Assembly (NCBI GenBank): GCA_002316385.1
Contig: DCDL01000024.1
Location: 1-64,000 of the forward strand
Length of the DNA stretch: 64,000 nucleotides
Source: Clostridium sp. UBA1056
GTDB taxonomy: Bacteria > Bacillota > Clostridia > Clostridiales > Clostridiaceae
Direction of reading: 5' to 3'
Part shown: positions 43,165-52,951 of the stretch, one piece after another
How positions within the stretch are numbered: the stretch's first letter is position 1
How the letters are laid out: each line of letters starts with the position of its first letter
Program-made: the position numbers and the translations under genes
The notes under the pieces: model-generated
The model's input: the letters and a program-made list of their open reading frames with translations, nothing else
The model's database searches: none
Told to the model about the DNA's origin: nothing

Positions 43165-43206
43165 AAAATCTAAGGTATAAATTATAATTGTACCTTAGAT
43201 TTTATA
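43165..43206 (+). terminator. Rho-independent terminator
   Basis: Perfect 13-base arms 43165-43177 and 43191-43203. It ends the first AGCS gene. Confidence 0.82.
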
Positions 43207-43365
43207 GATTAAACGGTGAGACAGATTTATATCTCTAATAGATAAACCATTAAATTATTTTATAATCTATAATTAAGTTCACATATTAAGTTAAGTGTAT
43301 AGTTCGATTACCTATAATAACAGAATATTAATTTTGTATTGTAAAAGAAAAGTATACTGTAATTA

Positions 43366-43420
43366 AATGATTACTATTTTATCTATTTGAATATTAAATA
43401 GTATCATTACATATTCAAAT
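43366..43420 (+). promoter_or_regulatory. Alternative hairpins in the leader of the second AGCS gene
   Basis: Two overlapping inverted repeats exclude each other. In one, 43366-43379 pairs with 43396-43408 (one bulge). In the other, ATTTGAATAT (43386-43395) pairs with ATATTCAAAT (43411-43420). They lie about 100-150 bases before the start codon. It might be a switchable RNA or an operator; AT-richness makes chance possible. Confidence 0.3.
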
Positions 43421-43511
43421 ATGCAATATTATTCAGAATTGTTGAAGAATTAACAATTAAAGCCTATAATGAACGTAAGGTAGTAAGCTGTAATATCATG
43501 GGGAGGATATT

Positions 43512-44879
43512 ATGGATAATTTACTGGAAATAGTTAAGAGTATCAACGGAGTTATTTGGAACTATATGTTGATTTTTTTATTATGCGGAACGGGGATTTA
43601 TTTTACTTTTAAGCTGAAATTTGTTCAGGTTGTAAAGTTTGGGGAAAGCTTTAAGCTTGTTTTTGGAAAAATAAAATTTGGTAAAAAAGCAGGAGCAGAC
43701 GGAATGTCTTCATTCCAAGCACTAGCAACATCTATAGCTGCACAAGTAGGTACTGGTAATTTAGCAGGGGCTGCTACGGCTATTACAATGGGGGGACCAG
43801 GAGCAATTTTTTGGATGTGGGTTAGTGCATTCTTTGGAATGGGAACTATATTTGCTGAAGCAACTTTAGCTCAGCAATATAAGACTGTAGTAAATGGGCA
43901 GGTTACTGGTGGTCCAGCTTACTACATTAAAAATGGATTAAAAAATAAAAAATTAGCAAAAGGATTGTCTGTATTTTTTTCAATAACTATTATACTTGCT
44001 CTTGGGTTTATTGGAAATATGGTACAAGCAAACTCTATAGGAGGTGCCTTTGAGCAATCCTTTGGAATTGATCCTAGAATAGTAGGTGTAATAATTGCAG
44101 TACTGGCAGGTATTATTTTTATAGGAGGAGTTTCACGTATAGCATCTTTTACAGAAAAGATTGTTCCAGTAATGGCATTATTATATATTGTAGGTAGTTT
44201 ATTTATTATATTTATAAACTATAAAAACATATTGCCAGCCTTAGAAATGATTATAGTTGGAGCATTTAATCCGCAAGCTATAGCTGGAGGTGTTGTAGGA
44301 GTTACTGTTAAACAAGCAATCAGATATGGTGTTGCTAGAGGATTATTTTCAAATGAAGCAGGTATGGGTTCAACACCACATGCCCATGCAGTTGCAAAGG
44401 TGGAGCATCCATCAGAACAAGGCCTAGTAGCTATGATGGGAGTGTTTATTGATACCTTTGTTATATTAACATTAACAGCTCTTGTAATACTAACTACTGG
44501 AGCTTTAGATAGCGGAGCATCAGGAATTGTATTAACTCAAAATGCATTTGCTATTGGTATGGGTGGAGAATTTGGAGGAATATTTATTTCAATCGCTTTA
44601 TTCTTCTTTGCTTTTTCTACAATTGTTGGTTGGTATTTTTTTGCAGAAGCTAACATAAAATTTTTGTTTGGTGAAAAAGGAGTAAATCCTTATAGAATAT
44701 TGGTTATGATATTTATATTCTTAGGTTCTTGTGTGCAAGTTGATTTAGTTTGGGAGCTTGCAGATACTTTTAATGGGCTAATGGTATTCCCTAATCTAGT
44801 TGCTTTATTAGCATTATCAAAAGGGGTTAAGAAAAGTTTAGATGATTATAATGAAAAGAAAAGTAAGAATTTACTTTGA
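43512..44879 (+). CDS. AGCS family sodium:alanine/glycine symporter, paralogue
   Basis: The 455-residue protein is about three-quarters identical by eye to the gene at 41781. It keeps all motifs (AAQVGTGNLAGAATAI, GLFSNEAGMGSTPHAHAVA, NMVQANSIGGAF). Differences cluster in loops and in the C-terminal tail. It presumably shares the Na+-coupled amino-acid import role, perhaps with different regulation or affinity. GGGGAGG precedes the ATG; a terminator follows. Confidence 0.94.
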   Translation: MDNLLEIVKSINGVIWNYMLIFLLCGTGIYFTFKLKFVQVVKFGESFKLVFGKIKFGKKAGADGMSSFQALATSIAAQVGTGNLAGAATAITMGGPGAIFWMWVSAFFGMGTIFAEATLAQQYKTVVNGQVTGGPAYYIKNGLKNKKLAKGLSVFFSITIILALGFIGNMVQANSIGGAFEQSFGIDPRIVGVIIAVLAGIIFIGGVSRIASFTEKIVPVMALLYIVGSLFIIFINYKNILPALEMIIVGAFNPQAIAGGVVGVTVKQAIRYGVARGLFSNEAGMGSTPHAHAVAKVEHPSEQGLVAMMGVFIDTFVILTLTALVILTTGALDSGASGIVLTQNAFAIGMGGEFGGIFISIALFFFAFSTIVGWYFFAEANIKFLFGEKGVNPYRILVMIFIFLGSCVQVDLVWELADTFNGLMVFPNLVALLALSKGVKKSLDDYNEKKSKNLL

Positions 44880-44983
44880 TTTAAAAGAATATTTATGAAT
44901 TAATTTAGTTGATGGTAATATTAGATTACTAATGTAAAATACACAGCTTATTACCTTAATACTTTCAAGAATATAGAGCTAAG

Positions 44984-45021
44984 GCCTTCCAGAGTTAAAG
45001 ATTTTACTTTGGAAGGCTTTA
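44984..45021 (+). terminator. Rho-independent terminator
   Basis: GCCTTCCA (44984-44991) pairs with TGGAAGGC (45010-45017), then TTTATG. Confidence 0.75.
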
Positions 45022-45100
45022 TGCTATTATTTAATATATTATAAAATATGTTAGTTCATATGATATACTAAGTATAAGTATTTATTAAAGGATGATGAAG

Positions 45101-46465
45101 ATGGAAAAAGGATATAATATTTCATTATTTGATTTGGAAGAGATAAAAGGAAAGGATGAAAAGGTAAATTTAAATACCGATACTAATGAGCCTTTAGCTC
45201 AAAGACTTAAGCCAAGTACTTTAGATGAATTTATAGGGCAAGAGCATATATTAGCTAAAGATAAGTTGTTATATAGGAGTATTAAAGGAGATAGGATTAC
45301 ATCTTTAATATTTTATGGACCACCTGGAGTTGGAAAGACAAGTTTAGCAAAAATTATTGCTAAAACTACAAAATGTAATTATGTAGAACTAAATGCTGTA
45401 ACTTCTGGTATTAAAGACATAAAGAATGTAATAGATGAAGCAATAAAAGAGATTTCTATGAGTGGAAAGAAAACTATCCTTTTTATAGATGAGATACATA
45501 GATTTAATAAAACCCAGCAAGATAGTTTATTACCTCATGTAGAAAAAGGTATAGTAACATTAGTAGGGGCAACTACAGAAAATCCTTTTTTTGAGGTTAA
45601 TAAAGCGCTTCTATCTAGATCTATGATTTTTAAATTAGAGCCTTTATCAAAGAAAAATATAATGTCATTATTAAATAGAGCACTTATGGATAAAAAGTTA
45701 GGGTATGGAAACGTTAATATAAAGTTATATGATGAAGCAAAAGAATTTATATGTGGCAATGCTGGTGGTGACGGACGAAGGGCACTAAATGCTTTAGAGT
45801 TAGCAGTATTAACTACTAATAAAAGAGAAGATGGAACAATACATATAACCTTGGATGTAGTAGAAGAATGTATGCAAAAAAAGCAAGTTAGCTATGATAA
45901 AGGAGGAGATTATCATTATGATATAATCTCTGCTTTTATAAAAAGTATTAGAGGAAGTGATCCTGATGCCGCTGTACATTATCTTGCTAGAATGCTATAT
46001 GGTGGAGAAGATCCTGAATTTATAGCTAGAAGGATTGTAATATCAGCAGCTGAGGATATAGGAAATGCAGATCCATATGCACTTTTAATAGCTAATGCTG
46101 CTTTAAATGCAGTAAAGTTTATAGGAATGCCAGAAGCGCGAATACCTCTAGCTCAAGCAGTTACTTATTTAGCTGGAGCACCTAAAAGTAATGCAGCTTA
46201 TAATGCCATTAATTTAGCTCTTGAAGATGTAGAGAAAGAAGAAATAGGTAGAGTTCCACTTCATCTTAGAGGTAGTAATTATAGTGGTTCTCAGGTATTA
46301 AATGAAGGGGCCAAGTACAAATATCCTCATGATTATGAAAATCATTATGTTAGGCAACAATATATGCCTAAGGAACTAATTAACAAAAAATATTATATTC
46401 CAACTTCAATAGGCTATGAGAAGCGTATAAAAGATAGATTGGACATATTAAAAAATATGAAATAA
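45101..46465 (+). CDS. rarA: Replication-associated recombination protein A (MgsA/RarA)
   Basis: The 454-residue AAA+ ATPase acts at stalled replication forks. It shows the conserved RLKPSTLDEFIGQEHIL start, Walker A FYGPPGVGKTSLAK (about 69-82), Walker B TILFIDEIHRFNKTQQD (about 126-142), sensor 1 GATTENPFFE and the C-terminal helical tetramerisation region ending PKSNAAYNAI. The start at ATG 45101 is preferred over 45092 because AAAGGA is eight bases ahead. Confidence 0.94.
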   Translation: MEKGYNISLFDLEEIKGKDEKVNLNTDTNEPLAQRLKPSTLDEFIGQEHILAKDKLLYRSIKGDRITSLIFYGPPGVGKTSLAKIIAKTTKCNYVELNAVTSGIKDIKNVIDEAIKEISMSGKKTILFIDEIHRFNKTQQDSLLPHVEKGIVTLVGATTENPFFEVNKALLSRSMIFKLEPLSKKNIMSLLNRALMDKKLGYGNVNIKLYDEAKEFICGNAGGDGRRALNALELAVLTTNKREDGTIHITLDVVEECMQKKQVSYDKGGDYHYDIISAFIKSIRGSDPDAAVHYLARMLYGGEDPEFIARRIVISAAEDIGNADPYALLIANAALNAVKFIGMPEARIPLAQAVTYLAGAPKSNAAYNAINLALEDVEKEEIGRVPLHLRGSNYSGSQVLNEGAKYKYPHDYENHYVRQQYMPKELINKKYYIPTSIGYEKRIKDRLDILKNMK

Positions 46466-46617
46466 ATTTAAAAAACATAAATAATTTTTCATTTTATGCA
46501 CATCTTATAAATAGATAACATAGCTTTTAAATAACTTTAATTTAAAAGCTAAAAAATATACTATTTAAATTAAGCATATTTTTATTAATGATTATAGAAA
46601 TAGTTGGAGGTTATAAG

Positions 46618-46857
46618 ATGAGCAGTAGCAAGTGTATAAAGGTTTCAGGAGCAGATGGAAGAATAATAGAATTAGAATTTATTGATGTGGTTAATGTAGG
46701 AAAGAATGAATATGTAATTGCAGGCCCCAAGGATTCAGATGAGGCTTGTGCTTATAAAGTTGTAAGTAGAGAAAATGGAATGGTTGAGTATGCTTCTATA
46801 GGAGCTGGCAAAGAATTCAATGAAGTTTTAACTGCTTACAATGCTAAACAGAGTTAA
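46618..46857 (+). CDS. DUF1292-like small protein
   Basis: The 79-residue product resembles DUF1292: GRIIELEFIDVVNVGKNEYV, then ACAYKVVSRENG and a closing EFNEVLTAYN. The ATG at 46618 has TGGAGG seven bases ahead; an in-frame ATG at 46588 has none. The Y-V-I-x-x-P...A-Y-x-Y-K-V pattern is shared with the gene at 47284, which suggests an old duplication. Function unknown. Confidence 0.75.
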   Translation: MSSSKCIKVSGADGRIIELEFIDVVNVGKNEYVIAGPKDSDEACAYKVVSRENGMVEYASIGAGKEFNEVLTAYNAKQS

Positions 46858-46912
46858 CCGTCTTTTTTATCTTAAATAATTAGCATTATGTAAGAAGGGA
46901 AGGAAAATTAAC

Positions 46913-47110
46913 ATGAGTAAATCTAAGAATAAAAATAAGAAAAATAATCAAATTAAACCATCACAAAAGAGTACTATAGACGAAGTACAAATTTTAAATA
47001 GAGATGTACAGGATGCACATCATATTGAAAGTGCTACTTTAATGAATGGATTATTTGGAATAGAAATAAAAGATAGTCTTATAGATCCAGATACAAAATT
47101 TTATATATAA
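46913..47110 (+). CDS. Small lysine-rich protein of unknown function
   Basis: The 65-residue product begins with a very basic tail (KSKNKNKKNNQIKPSQK) and has a short predicted helical C-terminus, with no known motif. AAGGGAAGGA supports the start. It sits between the two DUF1292-type genes and may belong to the same transcript. Confidence 0.55.
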   Translation: MSKSKNKNKKNNQIKPSQKSTIDEVQILNRDVQDAHHIESATLMNGLFGIEIKDSLIDPDTKFYI

Positions 47111-47283
47111 ATAATTAAAATATAAAGAAATTTATACATGTCTAAATAAATAAATAGTTATAGCAATAAAATAATACAGTAAATATATATTTCTAATATC
47201 GCATTGTATTATAAGGTTATATACTATATAATGTAATAATAATGTAATAAGATCTATTTTGAGTAATTTAGGAGGACATGGAA

Positions 47284-47541
47284 ATGGAAGAAATGAATAT
47301 AATAACACTCACTGATGCAGAAACAATGGAAAAGGTGGAACTAGAAATTGTTGAAGATTTAACTATAGATGGAGAGCACTATGTTATTTTAGCACCTCTT
47401 GATGAAGAAGATGATGCTTATGTGTATAAAGTAATTAGAGAAGGCGAAAAAGCTTCATATGAAATGGTTGACGATGAAGATGAATTTAATAGAGTTGTTG
47501 AAGAATATAATAGAATCTTTGAAGAAGAGATGGATAAGTAG
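47284..47541 (+). CDS. DUF1292 family protein
   Basis: The 85-residue acidic product matches DUF1292 well: MNIITLTDAETMEKVELEI, then EHYVILAPLDEEDDAYVYKVI and EFNRVVEEYNRIF. The ATG at 47284 has GGAGGA seven bases ahead; the ATG at 47278 is too close. The family is widespread in Firmicutes with no assigned role. A terminator shared with the convergent antiporter gene follows. Confidence 0.87.
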   Translation: MEEMNIITLTDAETMEKVELEIVEDLTIDGEHYVILAPLDEEDDAYVYKVIREGEKASYEMVDDEDEFNRVVEEYNRIFEEEMDK

Positions 47542-47597
47542 GGAAAGACAACTTAGATTGTGTACGTTAATGAAAGTGCATAATTACAATTTAATAG

Positions 47598-47640
47598 ATA
47601 AGAAGATAACCTTGAATTATCAAGGTTATCTTCTTATTTT
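47598..47640. terminator. Bidirectional terminator
   Basis: Long arms 47598-47615 and 47620-47637 with TTTT on the plus side, between the DUF1292 gene and the first NhaC gene. Confidence 0.9.
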
Positions 47641-49129
47641 ATATAGCTGTACTCTTATCAGTATTTATAGTTTTATTTCTTTTTTTTAGTCTAACAGCTG
47701 GTTCCTTTGGAAGACCAAACTTAGGAATGAATCTATCCCATCCAGTAAGAGTAAGTAATAGGATTGAAACTACAGCTACGAAAGCCATAAAGTTATATTT
47801 AATTATATCTGTAGCAACAAATTGATGTAGTGGATATACTGAAGAAGCAATTCCTACATAGAATCCAATATATACGTGCCAAGGAATTAATTGAGATCCA
47901 AATACTCCAAGAGCATCACCGAAGGTTGCATTTCTAAGATATAGCTTATACATATCCTCTTCGCTTCCTTCAACGTTTTTATCAACTAATTCTTTAGTAA
48001 TAGGTCCAATAGTTACTATTTGAGCCATTTCATCAGAAAGGGCAGCATTACCAGCTAGACATAGAACACCATTCCAGAACATTAATTGTCTTACATTTCT
48101 AGATATTTTCAAAACAAGATCTGATAGTGGAGCAAAGGCATTCATTTTAGCCATGATACCACCAAAGGCACCAACCCACATCATCATTACTATAACCCAA
48201 GAACCAGCTTCACCAAATCCACTTTCAACTAAACCTAAGAAAGAAGATAAGCTTTCTACAGTTCCAGCAAAGGTACCGAAGATATATGAAGAAGCAATTC
48301 CTAAGAATAAGCAAAGTAGAGTAGGGACACCCATAACCGCAGCGATTATAACAAGTATTAGAGGAATTACCATATAGAAAGGAACTCCAGCTTTAACTTG
48401 ATTCAAAAGTTCAACAGCTGCAGGTTTTTTAGCTTCGATAGCAGACCACGCTTCTGGTGGAATAGCATCAATAGCTAATTTAGCATCAGCTATATCTGTA
48501 GGTAAATGCATTCCTAAACTAACAACAAATATAATAATTGCAGTAATAATAAGACATAGTATTGACCAAACCCCTTGACTTCTAATTCTATCAATAACTT
48601 CAACCTTTTGAATACCAGAACTTACAACTGTAGTATCAGAAATAAGACCGATATTATCCCCAAAGCAAGCACCACCAGCTATTGAAGCTGTAGTAAGAAG
48701 GATATTTCCTCCAACTATATGGTTAAGCCATAAAAAAATAGGTGCACATGCCGCAAAAGTTCCCCAAGAAGTTCCTGTAGCAACTGAAAGTACACAAGTT
48801 ACTAAGAAGCCAGTTACGGCAACAGTTCTTGCGTTTAATCCAAGAGATAGTGACATATTAACTATGGAAGCACCAACTCCTGTTGACATAAATGCATTAG
48901 CCATTGCATAAGCAAACATTAATATAAAGAATACTAAAATAAGTTCCTTTACGTTATCTACTGCTGCATCGATAAGTTCACTGAGTTTAATTTTTTCTGT
49001 GATGTAGGCTACAAAGCAAGCAACTATTGTTGCTATTGGTGCCGCTGTGAGTACGTTTACTTTCATAATCATAAGTGTCGCCAATACAAAAATTGGTATA
49101 AACTTAAAGGTCGCTTTTAGAAATTTCAT
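47639..49129 (-). CDS. NhaC-family Na+/H+ antiporter (copy 1)
   Basis: The 496-residue membrane protein has about twelve helices with NhaC-type blocks: ATGTSWGTFAACAPIF (about 116-131) and GGACFGDNIGLISDTTVVSSG (about 151-171), like the G-x-x-F-G-D-x-x-x-x-x-S-D-T-T of NhaC. It is predicted to exchange Na+ for H+ (some relatives exchange malate/lactate). AGGGGGATA precedes the ATG. Almost identical over most of its length to copy 3 (51405), and more different from copy 2. A sigma-A promoter lies at 49200-49228. Confidence 0.83.
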   Translation of the reverse strand: MKFLKATFKFIPIFVLATLMIMKVNVLTAAPIATIVACFVAYITEKIKLSELIDAAVDNVKELILVFFILMFAYAMANAFMSTGVGASIVNMSLSLGLNARTVAVTGFLVTCVLSVATGTSWGTFAACAPIFLWLNHIVGGNILLTTASIAGGACFGDNIGLISDTTVVSSGIQKVEVIDRIRSQGVWSILCLIITAIIIFVVSLGMHLPTDIADAKLAIDAIPPEAWSAIEAKKPAAVELLNQVKAGVPFYMVIPLILVIIAAVMGVPTLLCLFLGIASSYIFGTFAGTVESLSSFLGLVESGFGEAGSWVIVMMMWVGAFGGIMAKMNAFAPLSDLVLKISRNVRQLMFWNGVLCLAGNAALSDEMAQIVTIGPITKELVDKNVEGSEEDMYKLYLRNATFGDALGVFGSQLIPWHVYIGFYVGIASSVYPLHQFVATDIIKYNFMAFVAVVSILLLTLTGWDRFIPKFGLPKEPAVRLKKRNKTINTDKSTAI

Positions 49130-49199
49130 TTTTATATCCCCCTATAAAAAATTTTATAGAAAACATAGTTATTTATTTAACTCAATTTTCTATAAACTT

Positions 49200-49245
49200 A
49201 GTGTAAAACGTTTTCTATAAAATATCAAGTAGTTTTCAGAAAAAA
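49200..49245 (-). promoter_or_regulatory. Promoter and CodY-like box of antiporter copy 1
   Basis: On the minus strand TTGATA (49228-49223), a 17-base spacer and TACACT (49205-49200) precede copy 1. Just upstream, 49231-49245 reads AGTTTTCAGAAAAAA, 12 of 15 matches to the CodY consensus AATTTTCWGAAAATT. Confidence 0.55.
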
Positions 49246-49409
49246 CACATAAATTAAGCAATTTTATGTAGAAATATAAGACTTTATCCTTAGAATTTGT
49301 ATTATAAATGAATAAATTGAATTATGTGTAAAAGGAATTTGAAGTTATATTTATAAATATAATAGAATAATGAATAATGATTAAAAGATATGTTATTGTA
49401 AAATATAAA

Positions 49410-49443
49410 AATCTCACAATAATTAAATAATTATTGTGAGATT
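49410..49443 (-). terminator. Terminator of antiporter copy 2
   Basis: Perfect 16-base arms 49410-49425 and 49428-49443, just after the stop codon on the minus strand. Confidence 0.85.
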
Positions 49444-49457
49444 GAATTTATAGTTTG

Positions 49458-50948
49458 TTATGCACAAACTTCATCATTAGAATCTGCTTTAGACTTTTGC
49501 TTCTTAAGTTTTACTTGAGGTTCTCTTGGCAAACCAAAATTAGGAATAAATCTATCCCATCCAGTAATAGTAAGAAGAAGTAATGAAATTACGGTTACAA
49601 AAGCCATGACATTATATTTAATAATATCTGTAGCTATAAATTGATGTAGTGGATATACTGAAGAAAGTATTCCTACATAGAATCCTATGTATACATGCCA
49701 AGGAATTAATTGAGATCCAAAAACACCTAATGAACTTGAGAAGGTAGCATTTCTAATACGAAGTTTATACATATCCTCTTCGCTTCCTTCAACATTTTTA
49801 TCAACTAATTCTTTAATAATAGGTCCAATAGTTACTATTTGAGCCATTTCATCAGAAAGAGCAGCATTACCACCTATACTTAAAACACCATTCCAGAACA
49901 TTAATTGTTTTACGTTTTTAGAAATTTTCAAAACAAGAGCTGATAGTGGAGCAAAGGCATCCATTTTAGCCATGATACCACCAAAGGCGCCAACCCACAT
50001 CATCATTACTATAACCCAAGAACCAGCTTCAGCAAATCCACTTTGAACTAATTCTAAGAAAACTGGTAGGCTTTCTACTGTTCCTGCAAAGGAACCAAGG
50101 ATATAAGAAGAAATAATTCCTAAGAACAAACAAAGTAGAGTAGGTACACCCGTAACAGCGACACCTATAACAAGTAATAGCGGAATTACCATATAGACAG
50201 GTACTCCATTTTTAACTTGATTTAAAAGTTCAACAGCTGCAGGCTTTTGAGCTTCAATAGCAGACCATGCCTCTGCTGGAATAGAATCAATTGCTAGTGC
50301 AGTATTAGCAGCTTCTGTAGGCAGTTTTAGTGCTATACTCATACCATAAATAATAATTGCAGACACAACAAGACAAATGACAGACCAAACAACTTGAGAT
50401 TTTACTCTTTCAAGTATCTCAACCTTTTGAATACCAGAACTTACAACTGTAGTATCAGAAATAAGACCGATGTTATCTCCAAAACAAGCACCACCAGCTA
50501 TTGAAGCTGTAGTAAGAAGAATGTTTCCTCCTAATATGTGGTTAAGCCATAAGAAGATAGGAGCACATGCAGCAAAGGTTCCCCAAGAGGTACCGGTAGC
50601 AACAGAAAGTATACCAGTTACTAAGAAGCCACATACAGCAACGCTTCTTGCATTTACTCCAAGAGATAATGCTATGTTAACTATAGAAGCACCAACTCCA
50701 GTTGACATAAATGCATTTGCCATTGCATAGGCAAACATTAGTATAAAGAATACTAAAATAAGCTCCTTTACATTATCGATGGAAGCATCGATAAGTTCGT
50801 TCAGTTTAATTTTTTCTGTGATGTAGGCTATAAGGCAAGCAACTATTGTTGCTATAGGTGCTGCCGTAAGTACATTAACCTTAAGCATCATTAGACCGGC
50901 CAATACAAAGATTGGTACAAATTTTAAAAATCCTTTAAAAGTTTTCAT
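49458..50948 (-). CDS. NhaC-family Na+/H+ antiporter (copy 2)
   Basis: The 496-residue paralogue has the same NhaC blocks (ATGTSWGTFAACAPIF, GGACFGDNIGLISDTTVVSSG) but many more substitutions than copies 1 and 3 have from each other, for example LALKLPTEAANTAL in the central loop. It ends in a distinct acidic tail (KADSNDEVCA). It is expected to be a Na+/H+ antiporter. Its promoter, with a CodY-like box, matches that of copy 1. Confidence 0.83.
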   Translation of the reverse strand: MKTFKGFLKFVPIFVLAGLMMLKVNVLTAAPIATIVACLIAYITEKIKLNELIDASIDNVKELILVFFILMFAYAMANAFMSTGVGASIVNIALSLGVNARSVAVCGFLVTGILSVATGTSWGTFAACAPIFLWLNHILGGNILLTTASIAGGACFGDNIGLISDTTVVSSGIQKVEILERVKSQVVWSVICLVVSAIIIYGMSIALKLPTEAANTALAIDSIPAEAWSAIEAQKPAAVELLNQVKNGVPVYMVIPLLLVIGVAVTGVPTLLCLFLGIISSYILGSFAGTVESLPVFLELVQSGFAEAGSWVIVMMMWVGAFGGIMAKMDAFAPLSALVLKISKNVKQLMFWNGVLSIGGNAALSDEMAQIVTIGPIIKELVDKNVEGSEEDMYKLRIRNATFSSSLGVFGSQLIPWHVYIGFYVGILSSVYPLHQFIATDIIKYNVMAFVTVISLLLLTITGWDRFIPNFGLPREPQVKLKKQKSKADSNDEVCA

Positions 50949-51018
50949 TTATGATCCCCCTATAAATAAATTAAAGTGAATATGGTTATTTTTTTAACCA
51001 AACTCTTTACTTTTATTA

Positions 51019-51063
51019 GTTTAAAACCTTTTCACAAAAATATCAAGCATTTTTCAGAAAAAA
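51019..51063 (-). promoter_or_regulatory. Promoter and CodY-like box of antiporter copy 2
   Basis: On the minus strand TTGATA (51046-51041), a 16-base spacer and TAAACT (51024-51019). The adjoining 51049-51063, ATTTTTCAGAAAAAA, matches the CodY consensus at 12 of 15. The surrounding 60 bases resemble those of copy 1, so the control region was duplicated with the gene. Confidence 0.55.
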
Positions 51064-51328
51064 CACATAAATTATACGATTTTTTATAGAAAAATTAAAA
51101 ATTTTGAGTTAATATATTAAAATTTAAAATCAAAAAGTAGAAATAGGTAGAAAAAAATTTCAATAAAACAATTATTTCCTAAAAACTATGTAAATGTTTA
51201 CTAAAATTAATTTTAAAAATTTTAGTATATAAATAATAAATTAAGTAAAATAGAAAAAAGTATTTTAAATTATGAGGAAATATGTATGAAAAAAATTTTA
51301 ATGTTAAAAAAATAACATATATATAATA
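51064..51328. other. AT-rich gap without gene
   Basis: Between the copy 2 promoter and the copy 3 terminator; no gene or clear element seen. Confidence 0.3.
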
Positions 51329-51372
51329 AAAACATGCCATTAATATTTTTATTATATTGATGGCATGTTTTA
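51329..51372 (-). terminator. Terminator of antiporter copy 3
   Basis: Arms about 51329-51345 and 51355-51371 form a stem containing AACATGCCAT and ATGGCATGTT, with flanking A/T runs. Confidence 0.85.
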
Positions 51373-51404
51373 AAATTTAAATAGTTATTTTAATTATCTA
51401 TTGA

Positions 51405-52892
51405 TCATAGAGTTGTAATCTTACTATTTATAGTTTTGTTTCCTTTTTTTAGTCTAACGGCTGGTTCAGTTGGAAGACCAAATTTAGGAATAAATCTATC
51501 CCATCCAGTAAGAGTAAGTAATAGGATTGAAACTACAGCTACGAAAGCCATAAAGTTATATTTAATTATATCTGTAGCAACAAACTGATGTAGTGGATAC
51601 ACTGAAGAAGCAATTCCTATATAGAAGCCAATATATACGTGCCAAGGAATTAATTGAGATCCAAATACTCCAAGAGCATCGCCGAAGGTTGCATTTCTAA
51701 GATATAGCTTATACATATCCTCTTTGCTTCCTTCAACGTTTTTATCAACTAATTCTTTAGTAATAGGTCCAATAGTTACTATTTGAGCCATTTCATCAGA
51801 AAGGGCAGCATTACCACCTAGACATAGAACACCATTCCAGAACATTAATTGTCTTACATTTCTAGATATTTTCAGAACAAGAGCTGATAGTGGAGCAAAG
51901 GCATCCATTTTAGCCATGATACCACCAAAAGCGCCAACCCACATCATCATTACTATAACCCATGAACCCGCTTCACCAAACCCGCTTTCTACTAAACCTA
52001 AGAAAGAAGATAAGCTTTCTACAGTTCCAGCAAAAGAACCGAAGATATAAGAAGAACCAATTCCTAAGAATAAGCAAAGTAGAGTAGGGACACCCATAAC
52101 TGCAACAATTATAACAAGTATTAGAGGAATTATCATATAAAAAGGTACTCCGCTTTTAACTTGATTCAAAAGTTCAACAGCTGCAGGTTTTTTAGCTTCG
52201 ATAGCAGACCACGCTTCTGGTGGAATAGCATCAATAGCTGATTTAGCATTAGCTACATCAGTAGGTAAATTCATCGCTAAACTAACAACAAAGAAAAGAA
52301 TTGCAGTAATTATCATACAGATAAGAGACCAAGCACCTTGAGTTCTAACTCTGTCTATAACTTCTACATCTTGAATACCAGAGCTTACAACTGTAGTATC
52401 AGAAATAAGACCGATATTATCTCCAAAGCAAGCACCACCAGCTATTGCAGCTGTTGTAAGAAGAATCTCTCCTCCAACTATATGGTTAAGCCATAAGAAA
52501 ATAGGTGCACATGCAGCAAAAGTTCCCCATGAAGTTCCAGTAGCCACTGAAAGTACACAAGTTACCAAGAAGCCAGTTACGGCAACAGTTCTTGCGTTTA
52601 ATCCAAGAGATAGTGACATGTTAACTATAGAAGCACCAACTCCTGTTGCCATAAATGCACTTGCCATTGCATAGGCAAACATTAATATAAAGAATACTAG
52701 GATGAGACCCTTTACATTATCCACAGCAGCATCAATTAGATCATTCATTTTAATTTTTTCTGTGATGTAGGCTACAAAGCAAGCAACTATTGTTGCTATA
52801 GGTGCTGCCGTAAGTACATTAACCTTAAGCATCATTAACCCTGCTAATACGAAGATTGGTAAAAATTTAAACAGTCCTTTTAAAAATTTCAT
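51405..52892 (-). CDS. NhaC-family Na+/H+ antiporter (copy 3)
   Basis: The 495-residue paralogue is nearly the same as copy 1, with scattered changes (for example MASAFMATGVG and EILLTTAAIAGG). It keeps the GACFGDNIGLISDTT and TGTSWGTF motifs. AGGGGGATA precedes the ATG. Its promoter differs from the other two outside the -35, with no good CodY match seen. The high similarity of copies 1 and 3 across a more divergent copy 2 suggests gene conversion or a second duplication. Confidence 0.83.
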   Translation of the reverse strand: MKFLKGLFKFLPIFVLAGLMMLKVNVLTAAPIATIVACFVAYITEKIKMNDLIDAAVDNVKGLILVFFILMFAYAMASAFMATGVGASIVNMSLSLGLNARTVAVTGFLVTCVLSVATGTSWGTFAACAPIFLWLNHIVGGEILLTTAAIAGGACFGDNIGLISDTTVVSSGIQDVEVIDRVRTQGAWSLICMIITAILFFVVSLAMNLPTDVANAKSAIDAIPPEAWSAIEAKKPAAVELLNQVKSGVPFYMIIPLILVIIVAVMGVPTLLCLFLGIGSSYIFGSFAGTVESLSSFLGLVESGFGEAGSWVIVMMMWVGAFGGIMAKMDAFAPLSALVLKISRNVRQLMFWNGVLCLGGNAALSDEMAQIVTIGPITKELVDKNVEGSKEDMYKLYLRNATFGDALGVFGSQLIPWHVYIGFYIGIASSVYPLHQFVATDIIKYNFMAFVAVVSILLLTLTGWDRFIPKFGLPTEPAVRLKKGNKTINSKITTL

Positions 52893-52951
52893 TTTTATAT
52901 CCCCCTATAAAAATATTTGATAGAATTAATTAAATATTCTACCATATCTTA

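Noticed and set aside
47639..52892. Considering the three antiporters as nucleoside or deoxyribose importers because deoC is close
   Set aside because: Each has NhaC motifs (GACFGDN...SDTT), and deoC is separated by its own terminator.
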